Shown here: one piece after another, positions 9,128 to 17,896 of the stretch
Layout of the letters: each line of letters starts with the position of its first letter
Position numbering within the stretch: the first letter of the stretch is position 1
NCBI RefSeq assembly: GCF_900167945.1
Contig: NZ_FUZA01000001.1
Coordinates: 744,001 to 808,000, forward strand
Length of the DNA stretch: 64,000 bases
DNA from: Dyadobacter psychrophilus
Lineage (GTDB): Bacteria > Bacteroidota > Bacteroidia > Cytophagales > Spirosomataceae
Direction: 5' to 3'
The notes under the pieces: generated by a model
Database searches by the model: none
What the model was told of the DNA's origin: nothing
Seen by the model: only the letters and a program-made list of their open reading frames with translations
Position numbers and translations under genes: made by a program

Positions 9128-10342
9128 TCAAAGATATTTAAGCCATTTCATTTCAGGATGATTGCGTTTGTAAGTTGCATACCACCTGCATATCAAATAA
9201 AGCAATGCGATCTCGGCGACGAATACCGCATACAAAAGCGGCAAACCCCAACGGAACTGTTCCGGGATCTGTGTATAAGGGGCAACCTCGTACCATTCCT
9301 GGTGGATGTTGCCATAAAGGGTAAGGTTTACCACCAATGCAGAAAGATGGATCAGCAGGATATGCATTAAATAGAAAAATAATGGAACTTGGCCAAAAAC
9401 CTTTAAAAAGCTTGATAGCCAGCCTTTTGCGTTCTCTGCGAGTGGAATCAGTGCGACCAGTGGCCCTAATGTCATGAGCAGATAAAGTTGCGACGCGGGA
9501 TATTTTCTTTGATTTAACAATTGTAACACAAACGGAAGTTCGTCCGGATCACCGACCTTTTGGGAAATGATTATGCTGCCAATGACGATGAATAAAACAA
9601 TTGCCGACAAACCCAATGCGAGACATAAGCGCCTGCGCCGGGCCGGATCCATCAACAAAATCTCCCCAAAACCATAACCAGCCGCCATAACGCCGCACCA
9701 GGGCACGATCACATACAAAACGTTCATGTCCGGCCAGGTTTCAAAGCCTGATTTGTAAATAAATTCCCAAAACTTGCCAAAAGAGGCTTGCGATGGCCCC
9801 GGCAAGACAGCTGGCACCTTTGCAAAAAAATCCTGGAAGGCAACGATCAAAAGACCGACAATTCCTGCAATGGCAGGACGAAGCCATATAAAAGCAGCCA
9901 TCAGCACCATACACCAGCCCAACATCCAGATCACGCCAAACAAGATGAATCCTGAATAATCCAGACTGAAAGTCCAGAAGAAGCGAATCACCGTGACTTC
10001 CAAAACCACCAACAATAATCCCCGGGTAAGCAGATAACGCACCAACTCAGCCTTGCTTCCCAATTTCAGGCCGTAGAGGAAAATGCTCGTCCCGGCGAAA
10101 AAGGTAAAACCTGAGGCGCAAAAATGAGTGATCCAGCGGGTAAAGAAAATGCCGGGAGAAGGTCCGCCCGGTGGCAAGCCAGAATAAACGCGCACATGGT
10201 CAATTACCATCAGGACCATAATGAGACCGCGTATTATATCAACTGATTGAATTCTTGCCGATCCGGTCAGCTTTGGCTCCGGGACCGGCGCAAGGCCGAT
10301 TGCTGCCATTAGAGTAAGATTTAATACCCTGTTAAAGAACAA
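9128..10342 (-). CDS. DUF1624 / HGSNAT-like multi-pass membrane acyltransferase
   Basis: This 404-residue integral membrane protein has about ten hydrophobic segments. The opening motif SVDIIRGLIMVLMVIDHVR is the hallmark of DUF1624/heparan-alpha-glucosaminide N-acetyltransferase-like proteins, and the conserved His of DH near the end of the first helix is present. Relatives transfer acetyl groups across membranes to sugars; the acceptor here is unknown. The ATG at 10342 may be early, because an in-frame Met lies at about residue 13, closer to the first helix. It stands alone between a relic and an SDR-like gene. Confidence 0.82.
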   Translation of the reverse strand: MFFNRVLNLTLMAAIGLAPVPEPKLTGSARIQSVDIIRGLIMVLMVIDHVRVYSGLPPGGPSPGIFFTRWITHFCASGFTFFAGTSIFLYGLKLGSKAELVRYLLTRGLLLVVLEVTVIRFFWTFSLDYSGFILFGVIWMLGWCMVLMAAFIWLRPAIAGIVGLLIVAFQDFFAKVPAVLPGPSQASFGKFWEFIYKSGFETWPDMNVLYVIVPWCGVMAAGYGFGEILLMDPARRRRLCLALGLSAIVLFIVIGSIIISQKVGDPDELPFVLQLLNQRKYPASQLYLLMTLGPLVALIPLAENAKGWLSSFLKVFGQVPLFFYLMHILLIHLSALVVNLTLYGNIHQEWYEVAPYTQIPEQFRWGLPLLYAVFVAEIALLYLICRWYATYKRNHPEMKWLKYL

Positions 10343-10426
10343 TTTACGACCGTAGTTTAATAAATTTTCAGATAATATAAAAGCACAAAAAAAACCAATT
10401 TTACATGACGATAGACATTATACGAA

Positions 10427-10981
10427 CTAGGTTGTAACTGACACAGGAACTTCCACTGTGAAATTCTTGATGCTTAATCCCGTGTCCTTCCATTCACTGT
10501 TCAAGAATTCAGCGTAATGCAGGTTATAATTCACCAAAGCCTCCTGCCAGGGTCGCATAGGAGCAGCGCAGCACCAGAATTGCATCACTAGGGCATTGCC
10601 GTGCAGAAGCAGGTTGGGCAGCAATTGATGTAAATACAATGTTCCTGCCGCGTGGCTTACTTTTAGTTTGCGGTCAAGCTGGTGAATGTCGTAGTCTTCC
10701 AGTTTTTGCTCAAAGCCAATTTCCGCGAAATTGAACAGCAGATCTACTTCGTAATGCATATTGATATGGTCACAAACGGCAATAATATCCTGGGTTACGG
10801 CATCGTCCGTTATAAAATGCCGCACGTGGACGTCAGCATGCCTTTTTATTTTTTGACTCAATGATTCCAGTGCGGGAAGCTCGTTCCCCAGCAGGATCAA
10901 ATGTCTTTTTTGCATAGCCAATTCCATAGCCGCAGCGCTTCCCCAAAGCGTATCCGCGCTTCTGATGACAGAAAAATTCAT
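10427..10981 (-). CDS. Degenerate short-chain dehydrogenase-like protein
   Basis: The 184-residue product follows the secondary-structure rhythm of an SDR Rossmann fold: a first strand, then AAAMELAMQKRHLILLGNE, a mid-protein LLFNFAEIGFEQ in the place of the usual NNAG, and a long helix ending HQLLPNLLLHGNALVMQF. The glycine-rich cofactor loop reads SADTLWGSA rather than GxxxGxG, and no YxxxK catalytic pair is visible. It is therefore probably a non-enzymatic SDR relative. It lies divergent from a PAS-LuxR regulator. The assignment rests on pattern only. Confidence 0.55.
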   Translation of the reverse strand: MNFSVIRSADTLWGSAAAMELAMQKRHLILLGNELPALESLSQKIKRHADVHVRHFITDDAVTQDIIAVCDHINMHYEVDLLFNFAEIGFEQKLEDYDIHQLDRKLKVSHAAGTLYLHQLLPNLLLHGNALVMQFWCCAAPMRPWQEALVNYNLHYAEFLNSEWKDTGLSIKNFTVEVPVSVTT

Positions 10982-11099
10982 ATTTTCTTTCTAAAAAAAT
11001 CCGATCTGTTTAAGGTAAACACGGTTGAAGTTGTCATACCGCTGCAAACCGGCGCCATCCAATGCTTCCAAACCTTTTGCAAATAACGACAGCTTCAAA

Positions 11100-11903
11100 A
11101 TGAAACGAAATACTGATTTATCATTACACCAAAACGCAATGAACAGCTTTTCCCTGCATACAAATCCGGCTGACGATGCAGCGAAAAAACCCTTTAAGTT
11201 TGACGGAAAGGAACATAATTTGCTGGAAAAGCAACTTGCTATGATCCGCACAATGGCCCAGCTGAGCAGCAGCGGTGTTACGGTCTACGACATGCAGAAC
11301 GATATTCATATTTTCACTTCCAACCGGTTTTACAAGATTTACGGATACGAAATTGGCGAGCTGCAAACCAACATCAACAACGAAGTCTACGACAGCAAGA
11401 TCCATCCCGATGATCTGGAAGAATTGAAAAAGAATGGTTTTGAAGCCATGAAGTTCATTATGAAAGTGCCGCGGGAAGCCAGGAAGCAGTACAAAATGGT
11501 GAGTGAATACCGAATCCTTACCGGCCCTAAAAAATACATACAAGTTATTGAGCAGCAGCAGATTTTGGAGCAGGATGCGTTAGGGAATATCTGGCTTTCA
11601 CTGGGCATAATCGACATATCCCCGGATCAGACAGATATTCAGGGCGTGAAATATCAGATCAGTAATTTTCACACAGGCGAGCTTATTCAACTCGCCGAAA
11701 CAAACGTAACGCAAAGCCTTACAGACCGCGAAAAAGAAGTCCTGCAAATGATAAGCGCTGGAAAATTGAGCAAGGAAATTGGCTGGTTGCTGGAAATCAG
11801 TGTGCATACGGTAAACACCCACAGGCAACGCATTCTTGAAAAGCTTCGCGTCGATAATTCCATAGAGGCTGTGAACATTGCCAAACGCAATGGCCTGATA
11901 TGA
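11100..11903 (+). CDS. PAS-like sensor / LuxR-type transcriptional regulator
   Basis: This 267-residue protein has a PAS-like N-terminal region (about residues 50-180, with YDMQNDIHIFTSNRFYKIYG and IHPDDLEELKK). It ends in a GerE/LuxR helix-turn-helix (SLTDREKEVLQMISAGKLSK to VHTVNTHRQRILEKL). Proteins of this build respond to an internal signal and bind DNA without a separate kinase. The frame is open from a TTG at 11025, but the ATG at 11100 is preferred. It is divergent from the SDR-like gene, a possible target. Confidence 0.82.
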   Translation: MKRNTDLSLHQNAMNSFSLHTNPADDAAKKPFKFDGKEHNLLEKQLAMIRTMAQLSSSGVTVYDMQNDIHIFTSNRFYKIYGYEIGELQTNINNEVYDSKIHPDDLEELKKNGFEAMKFIMKVPREARKQYKMVSEYRILTGPKKYIQVIEQQQILEQDALGNIWLSLGIIDISPDQTDIQGVKYQISNFHTGELIQLAETNVTQSLTDREKEVLQMISAGKLSKEIGWLLEISVHTVNTHRQRILEKLRVDNSIEAVNIAKRNGLI

Positions 11904-11955
11904 TAAAGCTATGAATTAGTCCGAAGTCCGATTTTTTAAAACAGAGCGTAATCAA

Positions 11956-11963
11956 TATCTTTG
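11956..11963 (+). promoter_or_regulatory. Minus-7 element upstream of the purine permease
   Basis: TATCTTTG matches TAnnTTTG and lies 17 bases before the ATG at 11981, implying a very short leader. No good minus-33 partner is visible. Confidence 0.4.
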
Positions 11964-11980
11964 AAATAAACCGATACGCC

Positions 11981-13279
11981 ATGTTTTCCGCTGCTGAATT
12001 AAAGAAAAACAACACTTCGTTCTCAACTGAAATTCTTGCGGGGATCTCCTCATTTCTGGCAACAGCCTACATTATCGTTGTCAATCCGTCGATTTTAAGT
12101 CAAACAGGCATGCCGTTTTCGGCGGTGCTTACCGCCACGATCCTGGTTGCATTTTTCAGCAGCTTAATGATGGGCTTGTATGCAAACAACCCAATCCTTG
12201 TCGCGCCTGGAATGGGGCTGAATGCTTTTTTTACTTTCACAGCAGTTTTTACCGAAAAATTGAGTTGGCAGGTTGCGTTGGGAACCGTGTTCTGGTCCGG
12301 TGTTTTTTTCCTGTTATTGTCATTTTTTAATGTCAGGGCCTACATTGTAAAGGCTATTCCAAAATCTTTGCGGTTCGCGATAGCTGCGGGAATTGGCCTG
12401 TTTATCACATTGATAGGCTTTGCAAATGCAAAATTCATCGTGGCTCATCCCGCGACAATGGTTGGTTTGGGAAAATTAAATGCATCCTCCCTGACATTTG
12501 CGGCGGGACTGCTGATCACCGTGGTTCTATTGATCAGAAACGTAAAAGGAAGCATTCTCATCGGTATCGTGCTTACAAGCCTGATGGCCTGGCCAATCGG
12601 CAGATGGTGGGGCGGAACGGAGACGATCATCGACATTACCAATATTATTTCGAAGCCGGATTTCAGCCTACTTTTTCAACTCGACTTTGTCAATTCACTT
12701 AAATGGAGCCTTGCGCCGATCATCCTCGCATTTGTTTTCACCGATATGTTCGACAGCTTGTCCACATTCGTAGGACTTGCCGAAGCAGCCGATTTGCTGG
12801 ACGAAAACGGTGAACCAAAAAATATCAAACGGTCCCTCATAACCGACGCATTTTCGACAACCGTTGCCGGATTGGTAGGCAGCAGCCCTGGCACAGCATA
12901 CATTGAATCCGCTGTGGGCATTGAGCAAGGCGGAAAAACGGGCCTTACCGCTGTTGCAGGAGCCATTTTGTTCCTGCCATTTTTGTTTTTATCACCATTA
13001 CTAAGCGCAATTCCGGCCATTGCGACTGCCCCGGCCCTCGTTCTCGTCGGCGTTTTTATGATGAAACCGGTTGTGAAAATAAACTGGGGAAACCTAAGTG
13101 AGGCCTTTCCTGCGTTTTTCGCTATGGTGCTCATTCCGTTCACCTACTCTATCACACAAGGAATTATCTGGGGATTTCTGAGCTGGACTGCATTGCACAT
13201 TGCCACAGGCAAGATCCGCGAGATTAGTCTTGCGTTGTGGATTATCGATATTTTTGCCATTCTGGCACTCATTCTTTAA
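11981..13279 (+). CDS. NCS2/AzgA-type purine (hypoxanthine/adenine/guanine) permease
   Basis: The 432-residue protein has 12 or more hydrophobic segments and the conserved AzgA-family start (TEILAGISSFLATAYIIVVN) followed by NPILVAPGMGLNAFFTF. The substrate-site segment FVFTDMFDSLSTFVGLAEAA and the GSSPGTAYIESAVGIEQGG stretch are also typical. AzgA-type carriers are proton symporters for adenine, guanine and hypoxanthine. The next gene, an exported MTA/SAH nucleosidase, starts 6 bases downstream. This suggests that purine bases released outside the cytoplasmic membrane are imported by this carrier. Confidence 0.88.
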   Translation: MFSAAELKKNNTSFSTEILAGISSFLATAYIIVVNPSILSQTGMPFSAVLTATILVAFFSSLMMGLYANNPILVAPGMGLNAFFTFTAVFTEKLSWQVALGTVFWSGVFFLLLSFFNVRAYIVKAIPKSLRFAIAAGIGLFITLIGFANAKFIVAHPATMVGLGKLNASSLTFAAGLLITVVLLIRNVKGSILIGIVLTSLMAWPIGRWWGGTETIIDITNIISKPDFSLLFQLDFVNSLKWSLAPIILAFVFTDMFDSLSTFVGLAEAADLLDENGEPKNIKRSLITDAFSTTVAGLVGSSPGTAYIESAVGIEQGGKTGLTAVAGAILFLPFLFLSPLLSAIPAIATAPALVLVGVFMMKPVVKINWGNLSEAFPAFFAMVLIPFTYSITQGIIWGFLSWTALHIATGKIREISLALWIIDIFAILALIL

Positions 13280-13285
13280 CTTTTT

Positions 13286-14092
13286 ATGAAAAAATCACTC
13301 CTGCTTTTCCCCTTTTTGTTTGTACAAATAATCAGCCTTTGTGCCCAAAATGTGACCGGTGTGCTTGGCGCTTTTCCACCTGAACTGGTTTTACTCCAGA
13401 GTAAAATGGAAGATAAAAAAGACACTGTCATACAACATATCCATTTTACAAAAGGAAAATTAAATGGTCGCCGGATCGTCCTGGCGCAAACGGGGATTGG
13501 TAAAGTGAATGCTGCGATTACCACCACGATCATGATCGAACATTTCAAGCCATCGGAGATCATCTTTTCAGGCATTGCAGGCGGCATTGACCCAACCCTT
13601 AACCCGGGCGACATTGTGATTGGCACGCACGTAACTTACCACGACTATGGCATGGCAGAAGACAGCGGAATGCAATATTGGTCTACCAAAAACCCTGCTA
13701 CCATGCTGGAAAACCCACGATCATTTATTTGCGACAGCTCATTGGTGCAAAAGGCATTATCAGTTTCAAATGGTTTAACATTCTCCAAAATCAAGCGTGC
13801 AAATGGCAGCTTCGAACCAGCAGTTAAGAAAGGCATTATTGTTACCGGAGACGTGTTCGTATCTTCTGAGATCATTACCCAGCGGCTTCGCAAGGAGCTG
13901 AATGCCGCAGCCACCGAAATGGAAGGCGCAGCCATCGCACAAACATGTTACCAGCAGAATACGCCGTTCCTGATCATCCGCAGCCTCAGCGATAACGCGA
14001 ACGACAAGGCTCAAAATGACATCATGACATTTTACGACATTGCTGCACACAATGCTGCGACGCTGGTTATGGCGGTGGTTGGGGAAATGTGA
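13286..14092 (+). CDS. Exported 5'-methylthioadenosine/S-adenosylhomocysteine nucleosidase-like protein
   Basis: This is a PNP/UDP superfamily nucleosidase of 268 residues. Visible motifs are GIAGGIDPTLNPGDIVIG, the ribose-binding ATEMEGAAIAQ and the C-terminal RSLSDNAND with the catalytic Asp. Unlike cytosolic MTA/SAH nucleosidases it begins with a signal peptide (MKKSLLLFPFLFVQIISLCA), so it should act in the periplasm. It is six bases downstream of a purine permease and surely cotranscribed. The likely role is releasing adenine or other bases from extracellular nucleosides for uptake. The exact nucleoside is uncertain. Confidence 0.84.
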   Translation: MKKSLLLFPFLFVQIISLCAQNVTGVLGAFPPELVLLQSKMEDKKDTVIQHIHFTKGKLNGRRIVLAQTGIGKVNAAITTTIMIEHFKPSEIIFSGIAGGIDPTLNPGDIVIGTHVTYHDYGMAEDSGMQYWSTKNPATMLENPRSFICDSSLVQKALSVSNGLTFSKIKRANGSFEPAVKKGIIVTGDVFVSSEIITQRLRKELNAAATEMEGAAIAQTCYQQNTPFLIIRSLSDNANDKAQNDIMTFYDIAAHNAATLVMAVVGEM

Positions 14093-14230
14093 CCTGCCCA
14101 GGTGCGAAAAATAAAAAAAGCACTTTTACGCATCGAACGATTGAAGGAAAAAGCCAAATCAAGTAGCATTATATTTCTTTATAATTAGAATATTCTGTTA
14201 TTTGAGCAGCACATTTCTTTTGATCCAATC

Positions 14231-15550
14231 ATGACGACTTCCAGGAGAAAATTTATCAGCTCGGCTTCGGCGATTATGGCCGGTGCAGGGCTCTCGACGG
14301 CGTTGCCTTCGTCCCTGTCCGCATTTCCAACGCTTTTTTCTCCCGCCGACACCATTCGTGTGGCGGCCATCGGGATCAATGGAATGGGCTGGGCTGACCT
14401 GAATGCCGTCCTCAAAAATCCTGGCGTTACCTGCGTCGCGTTGTGTGATGTGGACAAGAATGTGTTGGATAAGCGCGCTGCGGAACTTGCTGCGAAGGGC
14501 ATGAAAGTCAAAACTTACGGAGATTACCGTAAAATGCTCGAAGACAAGGACATTGATGCTGTTGTGATCGGATCGCCGGATCATTGGCATTGCCTGATGA
14601 TGGTTGAGGCCTGCGAGGCAGGGAAAGATGTGTACGTTGAAAAACCGATCGGCAACTCGATTGAAGAATGCAGGAGTATGGTGGCCGCACAGGAGCGATA
14701 CAAGCGTGTGGTGCAAGTGGGACAATGGCAAAGAAGCCAAAAGCACTTCCGGGATGCCATCGAATTTGTGCACTCAGGAAAATTGGGTAAAATCGGGTTG
14801 GTCAAAGTCTGGGGATATTTTAATTATGGTGCGCCCTTATCAGCCATTCCCGATAGTACTGCTCCCGCTGGCGTTGACTACGATATGTGGCTGGGGCCTG
14901 CTCCAAAACGGCCCTTTAATACAAACCGTTTTCACGGCACATTCCGATGGTTTTGGGATTATGCAGGCGGCATTATGACCGATTGGGGCGTTCATTTATT
15001 GGATTATGCCTTGCTGGGAATGAAGGCTGGTGCGCCAAAAAGCATTTCCGCCGCAGGTGGCATGGTTCTCAATTTCGGCGTGGATGCACCGGATACACTC
15101 ACCACAATTTACGAATTCGACGGCTTTAACATTCAGTGGGAACACGCGATTGGTTATGGGGCCGGCATTTATAACCGCGAGCACGGCATTGCATTCATGG
15201 GTGGAAACGGCACGCTCATTCTGGACCGACGAGGCTGGGAAGTGGTGCCGCAGGGAATGCCGCAAGCACAAAAAATGGAAGCAGTGCCATTCCAAAAAGC
15301 ATCCGACAATGGCCTGGACCTTCATGCTAAAAACTTTGTTGACGTCATCCAATCCAGGAAAATGGAGGACTTAAACGCGCCTATCCGGGTTGGTGCAGAT
15401 GTTGCGATCTTGTCGCAAATGGGCAACATTGCTTATCGCACCGGAAAGAAAATTGATTGGAATGCAGAAAAAGGAAAGTTCGACGATTCCGCTGCTAACA
15501 AGCTAATTGAAAAGGACTACCACAACGGCTACAAAGTGCCGAATGGATAG
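14231..15550 (+). CDS. Tat-exported Gfo/Idh/MocA family oxidoreductase
   Basis: The 439-residue protein starts with a twin-arginine signal (TTSRRKFISSASAIMAGAGL). A Rossmann fold follows (IRVAAIGINGMGWADLNAVL), then the typical VVIGSPDHWHCLMMVEACEA and VYVEKPIGNSIEECRSM. EKP is the conserved catalytic-site motif of the family. The C-terminal half is the alpha/beta substrate domain. Exported members are abundant in Bacteroidota and often act on sugars, but the substrate here is unknown. Folding with NAD(P) in the cytoplasm before Tat export fits the signal. It is probably monocistronic. Confidence 0.86.
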   Translation: MTTSRRKFISSASAIMAGAGLSTALPSSLSAFPTLFSPADTIRVAAIGINGMGWADLNAVLKNPGVTCVALCDVDKNVLDKRAAELAAKGMKVKTYGDYRKMLEDKDIDAVVIGSPDHWHCLMMVEACEAGKDVYVEKPIGNSIEECRSMVAAQERYKRVVQVGQWQRSQKHFRDAIEFVHSGKLGKIGLVKVWGYFNYGAPLSAIPDSTAPAGVDYDMWLGPAPKRPFNTNRFHGTFRWFWDYAGGIMTDWGVHLLDYALLGMKAGAPKSISAAGGMVLNFGVDAPDTLTTIYEFDGFNIQWEHAIGYGAGIYNREHGIAFMGGNGTLILDRRGWEVVPQGMPQAQKMEAVPFQKASDNGLDLHAKNFVDVIQSRKMEDLNAPIRVGADVAILSQMGNIAYRTGKKIDWNAEKGKFDDSAANKLIEKDYHNGYKVPNG

Positions 15551-15566
15551 TCCGTCCCCCCTTTCA

Positions 15567-16331
15567 TTATGCCCAGATATCATTGTTATGGGTAAGAATG
15601 ATCGGCGCACCATCGGTTACCACAATCGTATGCTCATGCTGCGCCATGAAACCACCTTTATCCCCGACCGTTGTCCAGCCGTCCCCCGAACCTACGGCAA
15701 GCGATGAGCGTGTTGAAATAAATGTCTCAATTGCTACAACTGAGTTTTTCTTGAAGCGTCTTGTGTTATTACGGTCGCGATAATTGGCAATTTCCGAGGG
15801 TTCCTCGTGCAGGCTTCTCCCGATTCCGTGACCATTCAGGTTTTTGATCACCTTATAGCCCCGTTTTTTCGCTTCGGTTTCAATTAAAAAACCAATATCT
15901 GAGATCCTTACGCCTCCCTTAATGTTGCTGATAGCCTTCTTTAAAATTTGTTTGGAGGCGTCAATAAGCTGCTGATGCCCGTTACTATCCGGTCCCAAAA
16001 CAAACGATCCCCCGTTATCGGACCAGTAACCATCCACTTCTGCTGAAACATCGATATTGACCAGGTCTCCATCGCGAAGGATTGTTTTGGATGAAGGTAT
16101 GCCGTGACAAAACTCATTATTGACGCTAATGCAAGTCCAGCCCGGAAACCCGTATGCCAGGTTAGGCGCCGACCTCGCCCCAAAATCTTTGAAAAGCCCC
16201 GCCCCAAAATTATCAAGCTCCTTGGTGGTTATTCCCGGTTTCGCAAAACGCGTCATTTCTTTGAGAATCAATGCAACAACTTCGCTGGCGCGCTGCATTC
16301 CCTGCAATTCTTCCTCTTTGGTAATCGACAT
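15567..16331 (-). CDS. map: Type I methionine aminopeptidase
   Basis: This 254-residue pita-bread-fold metalloprotease removes the initiator Met from new proteins. The metal ligands can be placed: Asp residues in VNIDVSAEVDGYWSDNGGSF, His in NGHGIGRSLHEEP, Glu in AIETF and Glu in QHEHT. The length fits the family's catalytic core without an N-terminal zinc extension. It converges with the Gfo/Idh/MocA gene. It is not next to ribosomal protein genes, so it may be a second map copy; that cannot be tested from this window. Confidence 0.9.
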   Translation of the reverse strand: MSITKEEELQGMQRASEVVALILKEMTRFAKPGITTKELDNFGAGLFKDFGARSAPNLAYGFPGWTCISVNNEFCHGIPSSKTILRDGDLVNIDVSAEVDGYWSDNGGSFVLGPDSNGHQQLIDASKQILKKAISNIKGGVRISDIGFLIETEAKKRGYKVIKNLNGHGIGRSLHEEPSEIANYRDRNNTRRFKKNSVVAIETFISTRSSLAVGSGDGWTTVGDKGGFMAQHEHTIVVTDGAPIILTHNNDIWA

Positions 16332-16433
16332 ATTCCAAACTTTAAATTAATTCCTGGCTTACATTCCGCCCTTAACATAGGCAGACAAATTGGTTACTCA
16401 AATACAAATATGAAAAAATCAGCTGAGATAAGG

Positions 16434-16991
16434 CTAAATGGCAGACAGGTGCAAGGGATTTTCGAACGTTTTGAGCAATTGTTTCTGCTCCTCGATTGTA
16501 GGAACAGGTATTTTTAGTTTTTTGAGGTCATCGATGGTCATGTAGGAAACATGGCCCCGTTGTTTGGCAATGCTGCGAAACCTGCCCTCAGAACGTAACT
16601 TATTCAGCATTAACAGCAGAAATTTACCGCTCAAATGCTCATTGGCGACCATGCGCAGATATTTTGTATGCAACACAAATTCAGGAAGATCGAACAGGAC
16701 ACATTTGCCAAGCTGTACCGGGCTGCTGTTATGAATAAAGATAATATCGCCATGCCTGAATCCAAACTTCCGTTTATCGCGCTCCGAAATACGCATAAAC
16801 CTGGGTTCTCCCAGCATAATGTTACCACCTATGATCTTTTCAATAAGCGGGAAGGGCTGCAAATCTTCATCCGCCCACTCAAATTGCGGATATTGGCATC
16901 CCGTGGTAATGTTAGCCACAGCGCCCAGTTCCACCGCTTCGCAGTCTTGGAGGTCAAAATACCTTGTGGATTCAAATAATTGCACGCTCAT
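16434..16991 (-). CDS. Orphan type I restriction specificity (HsdS)-like protein
   Basis: The product of about 185 residues matches one target-recognition half of HsdS: VELGAVANITTG near the start, then FGFRHGDIIFIHNSS, then the conserved end YMTIDDLKKLKIPVPTIEEQKQLL. Normal HsdS has two such halves and sits beside hsdM and hsdR. Here there is one half and no partner. It may be a relic, or a single-TRD protein used for something other than restriction. The frame is open from a TTG at 17003, but the ATG at 16991 is preferred. Confidence 0.68.
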   Translation of the reverse strand: MSVQLFESTRYFDLQDCEAVELGAVANITTGCQYPQFEWADEDLQPFPLIEKIIGGNIMLGEPRFMRISERDKRKFGFRHGDIIFIHNSSPVQLGKCVLFDLPEFVLHTKYLRMVANEHLSGKFLLLMLNKLRSEGRFRSIAKQRGHVSYMTIDDLKKLKIPVPTIEEQKQLLKTFENPLHLSAI

Positions 16992-17137
16992 TTCGGTCTT
17001 CAAATGTATCCGCTCGTTTATTAAAGCAATACATAAGATAGCCGGATGAGCTAAAAAAGCGACGCAGGGCGGCCACCGAATGCCTGGAATTTTGGTTTAA
17101 ATGGCCGATTTTTCGATCCGAAAAATCCAGGTCGACA

Positions 17138-17896
17138 TTATTTGCCTAACCATTCTTTGAAAGCGGGGATCCTGTCAATACTCACGGAAACCTCATTACG
17201 CGGATTTGGCTCTATTTCCACAACCATTTTGCCCATCGGATACTGGTTTATTGAGCGGATAGCCGACATTGCAATGACATACGTCCGGTTGACCCGGAAA
17301 AATTGTCTGGGATCCACCATTTCTAAAAGCTTGTCCAAACTGTAATCCAGACTGTAAAATTTTCCGTCCGCCGTGTTAACCAGTGTTGTTTTCCGTTCGT
17401 AGGAGAAATAGGCAATCTGCGCAACCGAAATGCTTTGCAATCTGGTGCCAGAAGTAACCATGAACCTGTCCTTATAAGTGGATTGCCTGTAATTTTCCAA
17501 AAACTGGTCAAACCGGTCTGTTGGCGGCGTTGATTTTATTATCGTCTTAAATTTATCGATGGCATCTGAAAGCTCTTGATAATCAATTGGTTTTAATAAA
17601 TAATCAATACTGAAAGTTTTGAAAGCCCGCAAAGCATATTCATTGAAAGCCGTAGTGAAAATGACAGGAATAGTCTGTTTCAACTCTTCCAGAATCCGGA
17701 AACCGAGGTCGTCCTCGAGGTGAATATCCATGAAAATTAAATCAGGAAGTTCAGCATCATTTTTTGCAAAGTATGCCAATGTTTTCTCCACAGACGGAAT
17801 TTTGTCGATCACACGAATTGTTTTGTCATACCTGTAAATGAGGTTTTCCAGGCGCTCGGCGGTTTGCCCTTCGTCTTCTATGATCAATACTTTCAT
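17138..17896 (-). CDS. LytTR family response regulator
   Basis: This 252-residue protein has a receiver domain (MKVLIIEDEGQTAERLENLI; phosphoacceptor Asp in LIFMDIHLED; Lys in YLLKPIDYQELSDAI) and a C-terminal LytTR DNA-binding domain (about 145-250, with RQFFRVNRTYVIAMSAI). The kinase gene immediately upstream overlaps it by 4 bases, so the pair is translationally coupled. It is a close relative of the pair at 20013-21853. The target genes are not evident. Confidence 0.9.
   Translation of the reverse strand: MKVLIIEDEGQTAERLENLIYRYDKTIRVIDKIPSVEKTLAYFAKNDAELPDLIFMDIHLEDDLGFRILEELKQTIPVIFTTAFNEYALRAFKTFSIDYLLKPIDYQELSDAIDKFKTIIKSTPPTDRFDQFLENYRQSTYKDRFMVTSGTRLQSISVAQIAYFSYERKTTLVNTADGKFYSLDYSLDKLLEMVDPRQFFRVNRTYVIAMSAIRSINQYPMGKMVVEIEPNPRNEVSVSIDRIPAFKEWLGK

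Noticed and set aside
12676..13143. Leftward 155-codon frame inside the purine permease
   Set aside because: Composition reflects the reverse of membrane helices; the permease motifs are decisive.
14198..14773. Leftward 191-codon frame inside the Gfo/Idh/MocA gene
   Set aside because: Antisense to a Tat signal, Rossmann fold and EKP motif.
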